Shown here piece after piece: positions 9,195 through 20,214 of a DNA stretch of 30,091 bases (its first letter is position 1; every line of letters starts with the position of its first letter). A program made the position numbers and the translations under genes. The notes under the pieces were generated by a model that saw only the letters and a list, made by a program, of their open reading frames with translations, made no database searches and was not told the origin of the DNA. The DNA comes from Dissophora ornata (Eukaryota; Mortierellomycota; Mortierellomycetes; Mortierellales; Mortierellaceae). Location of the stretch: positions 1-30,091 of the forward strand of contig MU616958.1 of NCBI GenBank assembly GCA_025201705.1, given 5' to 3'.

Positions 9195-11700
9195 ATGGGT
9201 GATGGAAAAGACAGCGTCAGACCGCCCTGGAATCCATCCACCGCTTCAACCTCAAGCCCACGATCATCCACCCCACCTAAACTCGCATCAAGACCCTCCT
9301 CCATCAAAGCAAAAGTAAGCTACCTGCCACTCAAGAAGATGTTTCCCCGTCAAACGCAGGATTCTGAAAATTGCCCAAAGCCTCCAGCGGCCTGTAAGCG
9401 AACCCCATCACAATGAAGAGATTGCCTCATATTTAAAATGAGTATCTATATATCAAACTCAATTCGTTGACGATGGTTTAATCTATATCTCACGACTAAG
9501 CCTTCTCCACCGCAACGTTGCGTGGTGAAATGTTGACTCTCCCGACTACGATGCTGACAACCTCGCTGACACCTACACCTGAGTCCGCAGCATGGTTCCC
9601 TTGGAACACACCATTGTCGTTTGGTCCCATCAATCAGTCAGACTCACTCGAAGACCCGCCATCATCCCTTGGTCTACATTCTCCCATCGCGCCACGTCCG
9701 CCTACTCCGTTCGTGCATGCTGCGAAGGGAAAGAATCCTGTCAGATTTTTTTCATCGAGGTCGCCTTCCGATGACGCATCGGAAGCCTCTCCAAACTTCT
9801 CTGAGACCGCCACATCTTCGAGCTCGAGCGAGCACGCTTCACTAGAAACTATGGGTGGCTCATATTCTTCCGTATCCGCCGCCTATTCTCTCTATTCGAA
9901 TGGAATACCCTCTCTACCGCCGCCGCCGTCCTCCTGGCCTGGATCTTCGCCATACTCAAACTTTTCATCACAGGACTCTGCGCGACTGAGGCGTAGCCCG
10001 GCGATGTCACAGTATCTGAAAATGATGAGACGCCAAAACGCGCAAATGGCGAGGGCGGTCATGCAGGAAACAGTACCTAACCTCTTTGCCACTTGCTCGG
10101 ATCTTACCCATGACCTGTGGTATGAGATGTCGAGAGCGCGCACGGCGACCAGCGCGACGCAAAGGAACATGACAGTTCCACCAGAACCAAACCCAGATGA
10201 TATCCAAGAGAGGGCAGATGAGGCTCTACCCAACAGCGAAGGTGGAAGATCTGAAAAATGGACTTACGAAGACAGCAAAGACAATCAGATGGCGACTGGA
10301 GACCAAACAGAGCAGACAATGCCTCAAGATGCGACCTCTTTAGGAGTCTTCCTGTCTACGGAAAATATTGTTTGTGCACAAGATCTCGGCTCGAGGGAAG
10401 TCGGTGATACTGACCGCGCTTTGTTTGATAGCTTGGACGAGTCGTCGCTTCGAGACAATGAGACTTTTCACAACAAGGCTGACGCTCGAGTTGGTATCGG
10501 TCTCGGGAAGTCCCTCGCGCCACCCCCAGGACCTTTGGCTTGTTCGTGGAGCCCGAAGGTAGGATTTTCTTCATCTCCCCAGGAACAGTCGCACATACGG
10601 ACGGATCCAATCTCGACGAGCCCCTCTGGAGATCTCTATAATACGGGGGGGAGAAAGCGTAAAAGAGACTCCAGAAGTGAGTACAAGAGAGTTGCATTCG
10701 TTAAAGACCAGGGACATCCGCTAGCCAGTGTTACCATTCAATCGATGAAGGAGAGAGACTCGGATATCGACGTTGTCACTAAGTCAAACGAAGAATCGCC
10801 TGAGGGCGAGAACCGGCCCAGAGTTACCGCTTCCTCAGAGCAGAAGGCTTATGCTGCCGAGAATATTGAGCATCCTCTCGAGGACGAGACGCATCCGAGC
10901 GACCATGCACGTATATTTTCTGTCAGCCAGGGACAGATGAAGGAAACATCGACATCTACTGGCTACTCCATTTCAGCAGCGAGAATCCCATTCTGGAATG
11001 ATACAATATCCGAAAATATCCACCGGTGGATGGAGTGCGGTGTCCATGCAAGGGTGTTCGTGCAGTCGCTTCCACATAGTCCTTCAGCTGGTCTGGACCG
11101 AAGTTTGTCCACGCCAGGGTCCTCACCTGAAAGCTTGCCGCCATCAACGCTCCCGACTCCTTCTGGCAAGTATCAATTCTCAGGAGAAAAGCTGGCCAAT
11201 GCCTCGTCTTCAGCAGATCCGCAAGCGCCTCTGATTGCTCAGCAGCACGCACAATTTATGCCGAGCTATATGCGAACAAAGATGACAGGTACATCTAAGA
11301 AAACTAAATGGCGCGTATGTGGATGATTTAAATATGACCAATTCTTATGCTTCTGCACACAGAGGAGCTGAGTGCGATGACGAAGAGTGGAATAGATATT
11401 CTCAACTCGATCGAGAAGTACCAGGCCACACGATCTGAGTTGATATTCAAGCTCTACCAGCAGCGAATGGCGCTCGAAGAATACAGCAGATTTCAAGACC
11501 CAGCAGACCGTCGTAACATGAACAAGCGGGACATGGCAGTGAACTATGTGAGGGAACTGGAGCAACAGGCGCAGTTCCTGGATCATCGACACCTATGCTG
11601 CCTTTGGCTCTGCGTGCTCGAAATGCCTTCGAGCATTGCTGGTCTGCATCGGCTGCTTCGACTGGCGCTGTCGCCAGCCTGGGTTCATAATGCCTTATAG
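9195..11700 (+). CDS. Unrecognised Ser/Pro-rich nuclear-type protein with C-terminal coiled coil, 774 aa
   Basis: Three exons join in phase: 9195-9393, 9501-11288 and 11363-11700. The first exon (ATG of MGDGKDSVRPPWNP) is inferred from donor GTAAGC at 9394 and acceptor CTAAG at 9499-9500, which agree in phase; without it the start would be the ATG at 9530. Most of the protein is low-complexity Ser/Pro/Thr. A short helical block (MSQYLKMMRRQNAQMARAVM) lies near residue 235 and a basic cluster GRKRKRDSRSEYKR could be a nuclear localisation signal. Exon 3 begins with a predicted coiled coil (IEKYQATRSELIFKLYQQRM to VNYVRELEQQAQFL). After about 11574 the frame turns into Cys/Leu/Trp-rich sequence, while the adjacent frame reads protein-like; see findings. 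No family was recognised. It is convergent with the transporter. Confidence 0.6.
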
Positions 11701-11746
11701 GGACCCTATGACATCGCGAACACTAGCCAACGGTCTTTCTCCAGGA

Positions 11747-11770
11747 AAGTGCCCAAGTGCCCAAGTGCCC
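11747..11770. repeat. Tandem octamer AAGTGCCC x3
   Basis: Three perfect copies of AAGTGCCC lie in the 294-bp spacer between the two convergent genes. It is a short microsatellite, probably within 3' untranslated sequence. Confidence 0.9.
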
Positions 11771-11994
11771 AATGACACCATTTTGGCATGTGCAGATTTA
11801 TGCAGACTATATTTTAATAATCCGACAGTGTCACGATGTTGGGACTCCGACATCCTTAATATGGACGGACAATCCTTGCTTGCTTCACTTAATTCACATG
11901 AATATTTTAGCTTTGTATATACATGTATTAAAAGGACTCAATTACTTCCGCAGAACCAAATATGGAACTACAATTGTTCTTCCGAGTCTGCTAC

Positions 11995-13625
11995 TTAAGC
12001 CTCGGTCTTCTCGCCAGACTGCTGCATCTTGATGTCCTCAATGTCACGGTCGAGCTTAGACTCAGGGAGGCCACGGCTCTTCCAGGCAGGGAGGTCAGAG
12101 TTGAAGACATCATCCATCTCCTCCAGAGTACGGCCCTTGGTCTCGGGGAACATGAGGAAGACGTGAATGGTCATAGCAACACAGAAACCACCGAAGATGA
12201 AGTAGGTGCGGTACTGGATATGCTCCAGAGCTGGGGGCACGGCGTAGGCCAGGATGAAGTTGAAAGCCCAGTTGGAGGCGGTCGAGAGCGAGACAGCCTT
12301 GGAGCGGATGCGAAGAGGGTAGATCTCAGCGGGGTAGGTCCAGGAGACGGGACCCCAGGAAATGGCGAAGGAGCAGACAAAGAGGTAGGAGCAAGCAATG
12401 ACGGCGTGCGAGGCACTGGGGTTGTCGCTGATAGCCCAGGTGGTGGTCTTGTTTCCGTCGAAGCTCGAGGGGGAACCGTACTTGCCCATCAAACCGCCAA
12501 TGAGGAAGAGCCAGAGAGCCATGAAGATCGATCCGATAATAAGGACAGGGCGACGACCCCACTTGTCGATGAAGAGGATGGCGGGGATGGTCATGAGGAC
12601 GTTGAGCACGTACTGGATCGAAGAGGCCTGCAAGTTGGCATTACCAGTGATACCAGCACCCTGGAAGATGAAGACAATGTAGTACATGGCGACGTTCATG
12701 CCGGTGAGCTGGGACCAGGACTGAAGGGTCATTCCGAGGAAGACACGGCGGGCATTGGGGTAACGGAACAACTCAGCGTAAGAGCGGGCAGCGAGGGTGC
12801 GGTCGAAGGTGATGATGTCCTGAATCTCCTTGAACTCTGCGACGACAGCGGGGTCGTTCTTGTCTCCATTGGCGCGCAAGTTAGCAAGAACCTCGAGAGC
12901 TTCCTCAGCGCGGCCTTGATCAGCCAACCAACGGGGAGAGTAAGGGAAGAAGGAAACACCAAGGAGGAGGATAGCACCAGGGACGACCTGGATACCCCAG
13001 GGGATACGGAAGGCAGCGTCAGAGTCGATGAAGGAGCAGCCGTATTGAATGAAGTACTGGATCAAGATACCCCAGGTGATAGCCCATTGCTGGAGCGAGA
13101 CAATACGACCACGGATTTCTTTGGGGGCAATCTCAGACTGATAGACGGGAACGATCATGGAGGCCAAACCGACAGCAACACCGTTGATGATACGACCAAC
13201 GATCAACATTCCAGCGCTGACAGAGGCAGCCTGGATGATGGATCCGACAATCCAGATGCAAGCAGCCAACATGACGGTGCGCTTGCGAGAGATCTTGTCA
13301 CCAAGAGGACCGGCCAACAGAGCACCGAGGAAGGAACCGGCGGCCATGGCGGCGACGATACCACCCTGAAGGGAGGACGAGGGGTGGTTGAAGTATTCCT
13401 GGTAACGGTCAGTGCCGACGACTCCAGACATGGACGAAATGTCGAAACCAAAGAGCATACTATTGCAAACAGGAAAGAAACACTAGGGTCAGACATGCAC
13501 TGTCCATGGTAAACTTGATCTGCGCACTCGTGGAGCAAGTCCTGAAAAGATGAGACTTACCCGCCCATGGTGGCGAACGCGCCCAGGAAGTAGACGTTGT
13601 TCAGAAGAGAGTACTTGCCGCTCAT
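11995..13625 (-). CDS. MFS sugar transporter, sugar porter family, 509 aa
   Basis: Two exons join in phase: 13625-13561 and 13459-11995, with a 101-nt intron (GTAAGT...TAG). The product of 509 aa has the usual length and 12 expected membrane segments. Sugar porter signatures are present: LFGFDISSMSG in TM1, GDKISRKR in loop 2-3, VGRIINGVAVG near 109-119, PVYQSEIAPKEIRGRIVSLQQ, a FPYSPRWL variant of PESPRWL near 193-200, QLTGMNVAMYY in TM7, DKWGRRP, WTYPAEIYPLRIRSKAVSLSTASNW and PETKGRTLEEMDDVF near 460. It should carry a hexose or pentose, probably with protons, across the plasma membrane; the substrate is not readable. Codon use is strongly biased, and an antisense frame stays open across the whole gene, suggesting high expression. 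Confidence 0.93.
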
Positions 13626-13817
13626 GATGAGATGCAGGTGATAGGTATTATATTATATAGATATGGGTGTGATAAATGTACAAGGGCGCGGGGGTAAATT
13701 AAATATGTAATGGTACAAGCGGTGAGTAGGAGAGATAGAGGAGGCGAGGAGGAGGCGAGGAGAAGGGATGGCTGTCAGACAGTGAAGAAGCAGGAGCAAA
13801 GACGGGGGATTGAGCTT

Positions 13818-13825
13818 CTTTTATA
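13818..13825 (-). promoter_or_regulatory. TATA box of the sugar transporter
   Basis: TATAAAAG reads on the minus strand about 195 bp upstream of the transporter ATG. A CT-rich leader follows (minus-strand pyrimidines over about 13727-13775), a common arrangement in strongly expressed fungal genes. The function is inferred. Confidence 0.5.
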
Positions 13826-14251
13826 CATGCGAAGTTCCGGGCATCTCTTCGTCAGGGTGCAGCGCGGTGTGAGAGTATGAGAAGCACACCACATGAAAAA
13901 AGTGGGGAAAGACGGACGAGTGGAGAAGGAAGGGATGAGATTGAATAATGAATAGATGTCCCCGTTAAGGTTTTTTTTTTTTGGTGGTGTGCAGCTTGAC
14001 CTCCTGGATTTTTTTAAAGAGTAGCGGGCGAATGAATCACATCCTTGTGGCAAACCAAAATCACATACTACAAAGTATTCAGTCGCAGGGTTACAAGGTG
14101 CGTGCATGAAAAAGAATAACAAAGTTTACACGTATGAGGGTACATGGATCTACATCGGTTTCGCCTTTTCAAAAAGAGCAATGTGTGGAGAATTACGCTC
14201 CTAGAACAGAACACAAAAACTTCAGCAAAAGCCCTTCTAACCCGTATTGTG

Positions 14252-14289
14252 TTCACTCAAGTTGCTCAACTCAAGCAACTCTTGGTGAA
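14252..14289. other. Imperfect hairpin
   Basis: AGTTGCT and AGCAACT form a perfect 7-bp stem around a 7-nt loop, and the outer TTCAC (14252-14256) pairs with GTGAA (14285-14289). The 38-nt palindrome may be a regulatory site or part of a structured transcript; a chance origin is possible. Confidence 0.4.
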
Positions 14290-15567
14290 GTCCAGTGATT
14301 GTAGAGCAGTTCATATTGGGCATCATCATCATAGGAAGCACATAATAAAAAAAGCCGTGGCATCAGGATATATGAACGAGTAAATACCGGTGACGATAAT
14401 TATCTTGGTTTCTTCACTCTTCGCTCTGGACCTGATTGTTCAAGAATGCTGGGGGAAGTTAGAGACAAAATGCTGATCTGTGTCAACAAGACTGCCGCGC
14501 ACTTGAACAAAATGTTATTTCTACGTTTCTTTGCAACGAATGGCAATCAACAAGGCCAATCATAAACAAAAGGAAATAAGAAACAACGACATGTATCATG
14601 AAAATAGTGTGTATCTTGCATGTAAAAAAAGGAGGTAGAGGAAAAGCGAAGTGCAAGGAGGATATGGGGGAGGAGAGTTAGTTTGGTTCAGCCCTCCCTC
14701 GCTCTCGCTCTCTTTCATTCTCTCTCCACATGCTTCTCCGCGTTCTAGGAAGTATTTTGCTTTGTCGGGGGATAAATATGTATGGCTCTCTCTCCACAAT
14801 GCTGATCTTTTTTTCTTCTTCACTTCCCTTATCTATGCTAGTCCATGTTGGAGAATAACGTACTACAAATAGTGACACGATAAAGAAAAAGCCCAGCTGT
14901 CGGTGTTTCCGTTACCCCACAAGATATGCTTCTAAACATGTAAGCGTTAGCATGGACCATCCTGGTTTCTCCCTCGCTTTTGGCAGCAGAGAGCTCATTG
15001 GGTTTCAATTCCCAATGTGCGCACGCGATAGCGAACAAACCATTCGGCAAAAGAGGCTAGAGGAAAACAATGCCCCTCTTCAAACGAAAGATCTCCACAG
15101 AGATTCGTTCATTCTAAAGCAGATATCGAATGCATTTGGAGTACTGTACATTCGCTTATTGGATGATTTCGAAACCTACAAGTTCTGCCTCGTAACCAAC
15201 AAGCTGACATCCTGCCTTGTGTAGATTTTGTCCAAATGACCAATCTTTTTGGGGTTGACTCCTGGAGGTATCTGTTAACTGAGACAAGGTCAATCACAAT
15301 GGTGATGCAACTTCCATGGGAGTGGGTGACTTCACAAGTCAGGCAGACACGCTTCCATTCCTACTTTGATGGCTGGGATTGGTCTAGATGAACAACGAAA
15401 GAGCGAGCAGTGTTCGTGGTACCAATACAACCGATTTTGTCGCTGGCTCCTGTCAATTTTGAGTTCCAAGGATGCAACTTTTTGACGTTATTTGTTTATC
15501 GAAAGTTGTAAATAAACGCACCAGCGAAAGATGCGTCTATCCTTTTCTCCACGAAACCCCAAAGCCC

Positions 15568-15624
15568 TTTGTTTGTTTGTTTGTGGTTCGTTCGTTCGTT
15601 TTTGTTTGTTTGTTTGTTTGTTTA
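15568..15624. repeat. Compound TTTG/TTCG microsatellite
   Basis: Runs of the tetramer TTTG/GTTT are interrupted by a short TTCG/GTTC block in the middle, over about 57 bp. Confidence 0.9.
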
Positions 15625-16672
15625 CATTTTCGTCTATCGTTATCAACAAATACATAGATAACAAATAGCCGATTCTTCACCTTACACAGGGTAACCAAGC
15701 CCACAGGGGTGTTGTTGCCCACACCGCGGGTTTTGTGTAACCCGGAACTTACTGGCCGTCCAATCAGATAGCGTATTATTATTTATTTTTTCTAGTCGAC
15801 ATTGATTAAGGTTCTCGACGGCAATCGGTCGACTCGTGCAAGACATCGACTGAGAGACCCTACACTTATTATGCGCCATTGGGGACACTATGCTCTCGCG
15901 CCAAAAACTACTGTACGACACACATCCCTATCCTTTCATGTAAATATCAACTCAATGCTTGTGGATGAAGAAAATAAAATATGCATTCGGCAAGTACAGT
16001 ACATAATAACTTGTGCAACGAAAAATGTCGTGAGAAACAGTCCAGCAACCTCTACAGCTGGAATAAAAAAAATAAAAAAGAGTTAGGATGGGGACAAATT
16101 AGGCGGAGATAAGGAACTTTTTTCCCATTATGGCAAGCAGAGAAACAATCGCTTGTCAAAAACGACGCCTTTTCTCGAATATATTGTCCGTGGGTTGTAA
16201 GAAGCCGAAGTTGCTGATCTCTCTTGCTGCAGCGTGCATGAATCCCAATTTTTATGTTTTGGTGCTTACAATCCTCTCGAGCACCAGTGATGACAACCCT
16301 CCTACGTAATATTTGAAAAAACCTCCCAAGGAACAGCAACCTTCATGAAACGGCGTCCACTTGCAACCCAGGTGCAAGCGGAGCTTCAAGAAGATTTTTC
16401 ATGCTGCCTCGAGCATCGTACTCGGGATTTCCGTAACGGACCAAATAAAGAAGAAAATGAATCCAACTCCTCCAAGGAAGATCCAGGAACCAACATGCCG
16501 AGAGTTAGACTCTATGTGCATACATAATCATTCATAGTCTATATCATGTCTCTTTATTTCTCGGGAATGCCATCTTCAGTCATCCCATTGCTCTTCAAGT
16601 TTAGCCCAGTTTTTCTTTCTCGGCTGGAATTGAAAAAACCGCGCTTGTTTGGTTGCATGTGTACGGCATATA

Positions 16673-16699
16673 TGTACCCAGTTCTTGTGTATGGGTACA
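16673..16699. other. Perfect 8-bp hairpin
   Basis: TGTACCCA (16673-16680) and TGGGTACA (16692-16699) are exact inverted repeats around an 11-nt loop. CCGCG at about 16639-16643 and CGCGG at about 16703-16707 could close an outer stem. It could be a structured RNA or a chance palindrome. Confidence 0.4.
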
Positions 16700-18038
16700 G
16701 CACGCGGTGCGACAAAAGTCTGGACTCCAAGGTTACCGTATTATCATCCGCCCAAGACCAAGCATGGCTGCGGTGAGAATAGACAGACTTAGGAATATAT
16801 AGAAAAAAAGTTATACAATAGTTATACAATAGTTAGTCCAAGGCAAAAAGGAGAACAACATCACTGAAATGGTCTGACAAGGAAAAAATAATAACCTTGC
16901 TGTGGCCATGGTTTGGGGCTACTGCAAAATCCGCACCAGCACTGCTGATGGTACGAGTGATCTGACATGAATCGTTTCCCAACATGGAGTCCATGGACCT
17001 CGTTGCGGATAGGCTGGAGTACAAACAGCCCTATTTTCATTTTGTTGGGCTGAACAGATAAGCCCAAAGACAACTGGAGAAGCGGCAGAACCGAAAGCGC
17101 GGGTAGGAGTGGTGAAGAATGGGGTGCCAGACGTCATCGGCGACTCAATTCTCAACAGATCCCGGATAAGTGTGCATACCGATTGAACAGCTTGAGTAAC
17201 AATCACAGAAACAACGAATCACCACGGATTACTACATGAGGAAAACTATGAAGGACCGACCAGTCAAGTCAGGGACAGATTATGCAAGTACAAGTTGTGC
17301 GGTACGTCGTGTGGTCCAACACAATAATCTTTCCCGAGGCAACGGCCCTCATGATATAATCTGTCTCATCTTAGCTCCCTCTAGCACTCGTTAGTTCAGA
17401 TACTTAGGCAAAATGCATCCAGTAGGTCTCAAGCGATCCTGTCTCTTTTCAAAGGCACTCTCATGCACAAGCTTTCGTATAGTGTAAGGTCAACACAGCG
17501 GTACACACCTTGTTGCTCGTGTGATTCTCATCTGTTGTGTTATTTTATCCGTTTGAGATGAAAGTGACTGTCGTTATTATTGTTGCCGTTGTTGTTTTGT
17601 TAAAGTTTGGATGAACGGTCACTTTGTTGCACAAAAGCCCGATCGCATTCATGACCTCAAACGACCTAACCGGACTCACAAAGTTCTTATTGCATGGCAA
17701 ACTATCTGCAATATATGTTTGTACACATAGCAACATCAGGACGTCATTAAAGTTTTGAACCCACATAGACTACTGTGGTTCAATTGAATGTGTTTCGCCG
17801 TCTCGCCCTATTACATCTTACCTAACGTTGTGAAAAAAATGTAAACAAAGTCTGATAAGAAGTGACCTTTGTATTTACAAACCATGCAACACCTCGCATG
17901 AACTGTGCACAAACAATAGCAGCAGGCGTTATACTGCATGCGTATGTGTGTACTGTGTGTAATATGCATGCTTCTCTTCGGTTGGTGGTAAATATTTCTT
18001 CTTGTGGCAACGACATTCTAATCTCACTGCAGACAGTA

Positions 18039-18247
18039 TAGAGTCCTCGTCAGAAAGTCGCAGGGGAATATATTTTTGAGGGTTTAAGGAACTGAATGAA
18101 TTCCTTTTTTGTTGTCAATTGTTTGTAAGTGTTTTTACATTTTACTCTTGTGGAGGGGTCCTGGCGCATGCGTCCAGAGCCTTGAAGCTCAATTCAAATT
18201 TTGTAATTCAAAAATATATTCCCTGCGACTTTCTGACAAGGACTCTA
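18039..18247. mobile_element. MITE-like element with 40-bp terminal inverted repeats
   Basis: The left arm 18039-18079 and right arm 18208-18247 are inverted copies differing by one substitution and one single-base indel over about 40 bp (for example GTCAGAAAGTCGCAGGG matched by CCCTGCGACTTTCTGAC). The enclosed 128 bp are AT-rich and carry no coding frame for a transposase. The termini are GAGTCC...GGACTC, each flanked by TA, which fits a TA target duplication as in Tc1/mariner-type non-autonomous elements. Family assignment is inference; a simple long inverted repeat or a hairpin small-RNA locus would look alike. Confidence 0.6.
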
Positions 18248-18437
18248 CTAAGGGGTCAACTATTCTTGGCCATTCTATGTGTGGTGCTTCTTGTTGAGTA
18301 AAAAAATGGCTCCATGATCTCAGTAATCGGTCTAGAAGCCAGAGGGGTCTCCCGTCAGTTCTTATTGTTTCTTATCCGCTGCTTCCAGTATACTTGCAAT
18401 AATGCCTTGAGTACCTGTAGTAATGAGCTCGCCAATA

Positions 18438-18484
18438 TTTTTTTTTTTTTTTCTTTTTTTCTTTTTTTCTTTTTTTCTTTTTTC
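18438..18484. repeat. Poly-T/CTTTTTTT microsatellite
   Basis: A run of about 15 T is followed by four units of C plus six or seven T. It is a low-complexity pyrimidine tract of 47 bp. Confidence 0.9.
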
Positions 18485-20182
18485 ATTCCTCCGCGCACTT
18501 GATGTTTTCTAGACATTCGCTTAGCACCAATTGGTTAGAGACTAGACATTGCTGATGCCCCATTTTTTGGGAGCAATAAAACATAGGGCTCACGGTGGAG
18601 ATTGGAAAACAACGCCTTCAGCCAGAAGAATTGGCTCCCGGATTCTAAGGCAAAATATGTTTATTCAAGGCAATACGAAACGCGTAAGAAACGAGTCAAG
18701 GTACTGAGCATGTATGTTCATCCTGTTTTGGGAGGAATAACTTGAAGTCGCGAGCAACGAAGAATGGAAAGTTAGCAACAGCGCCTTTTCAATTGTCGAA
18801 GAGGACGCGTGGATCGCGTACAGTGCCCTAGGTTGATGAAAATTAAACAAATATGGATGCTAGAAAAACGGAAACGCAACTTTGACGTCTGGCTACTTGA
18901 CTTCCTCTTCCCTTACACTCGTCGACTCTCTACTTTGGCACTCTTCACGCTTGTTATTCCTTCTAGATCCGCGTATTTCATCCGTCTCAATTATTCCACG
19001 GTCTTGTAAGGCAGCAAGAGGTTGTGTATACTAGTTCTCTCCGTAGCGTCGCTGCCGTTTGAACGTCGACCAGTACTTGACATGAAGCTCCAGGAAAAGG
19101 GGCTGTCGATTATAGGGGGGTTTTTCACAACTTCCACATTGAAATATGTATTCAAGTACTAAAGTTGAAAACCGACTTACGTCTCAGAGCATGATGCTCC
19201 TCGAAAAAAATCGTTTCCATCTCCATGATGCTCTTTGGCACCCAGAAGCCAACAGTACAGTCAACAGATACGATAGATGGCCGAGGCTCAAAATTGGTCC
19301 GCTGTAGATTATGTCCGCATCGACGGTATCGCATTATTGTGCCTCCGTCCATCTCTTACAGCATGCATCAATGCACTGGTTTCATGGCACATAAAAACAA
19401 AGCACTTCAACACATACCATAATACCATACTTCGCACCATTTTATTTATTTTCATCTACCATTTCACTGGTTAAAGAGTGGTATTGGGACTTTCGGTTCG
19501 AGATATGCAGTGCATTGTTTGCTTTGTCTGTGGCCCATGGAGCATGTTCCTATATTTGTTTTTGATCTCATTTTCCGTTCTGGTCACTCTCATCTCTTTT
19601 GTCCCGCTATGGATACGAGAAACCTCAGCGATAATCATATCCACCTCTTCTCCATCCTTTTTTTCATGTGCTTTCATTCGAAAGACGAACTCGCTGCGCT
19701 TGTAAAGGCAAAAACGTGAATAAAAAGACTGGGGTTAAACCATGGACGGAGATGGAAAGATAGCCCTGATAACACGGAGTTTCTGCTCTATTCATGACCC
19801 TCCATAATTTAGTCCTCTTTATCGCTATCACCCTGAAGCTGCTCTTTCATCGATGGATAACGACCGCCAGTGTTCAAGTGCAGAATTTTATGTGTTCAGA
19901 ACAGCGCGAGGAGAAACATATATAAGCTAGACAGTTCTCCTTCCTGGCAGCATATTCTGAGGCACCTCTCTTCTCGCAATATACTCTGCGATCTATAGAG
20001 CAACGCATCGAATTTCGTAAACTTGGCACGCTTTTCATAGTATGATCACAAATCACTTGCCGCTTGTTTTATTTACCGTCGGCCGTGTCATTCGTGCCGC
20101 GGAGCTCAGGGAATCACATTTCTTAACCCTCCCTTTTATTTACCTCGAGTGAGGATATTGGACAAGGTCGATTCATTTAAAT

Positions 20183-20214
20183 GCATGTGTGCATGTGTGC
20201 ATGTGTGCATGTGT
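20183..20214. repeat. Tandem octamer GCATGTGT x4
   Basis: Four perfect consecutive copies of GCATGTGT (alternating purine-pyrimidine) lie in the gene-poor region. Such alternating tracts can adopt Z-DNA; no function is implied. Confidence 0.9.

Noticed and set aside
11962..13512. Long plus-strand frame of 516 codons
   Set aside because: It is exactly antisense to a well-conserved sugar transporter, has Asp/Gly/Glu-rich unnatural composition and no domain. It is explained by codon bias.
14944..15224. Plus-strand 90-codon frame in the gene-poor block
   Set aside because: It has no motif, no supporting exons and no codon-bias signal. Frames of this size are expected by chance.
17274..17366. 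10-bp inverted repeat GACAGATTAT/ATAATCTGTC with a 72-bp spacing
   Set aside because: It is short, AT-rich and has no other supporting feature; chance is likely.
17776..17786. GGTTCAATT resembling a tRNA B box
   Set aside because: The sequence diverges after the first bases, and no A box or acceptor stem is found at the right distance.
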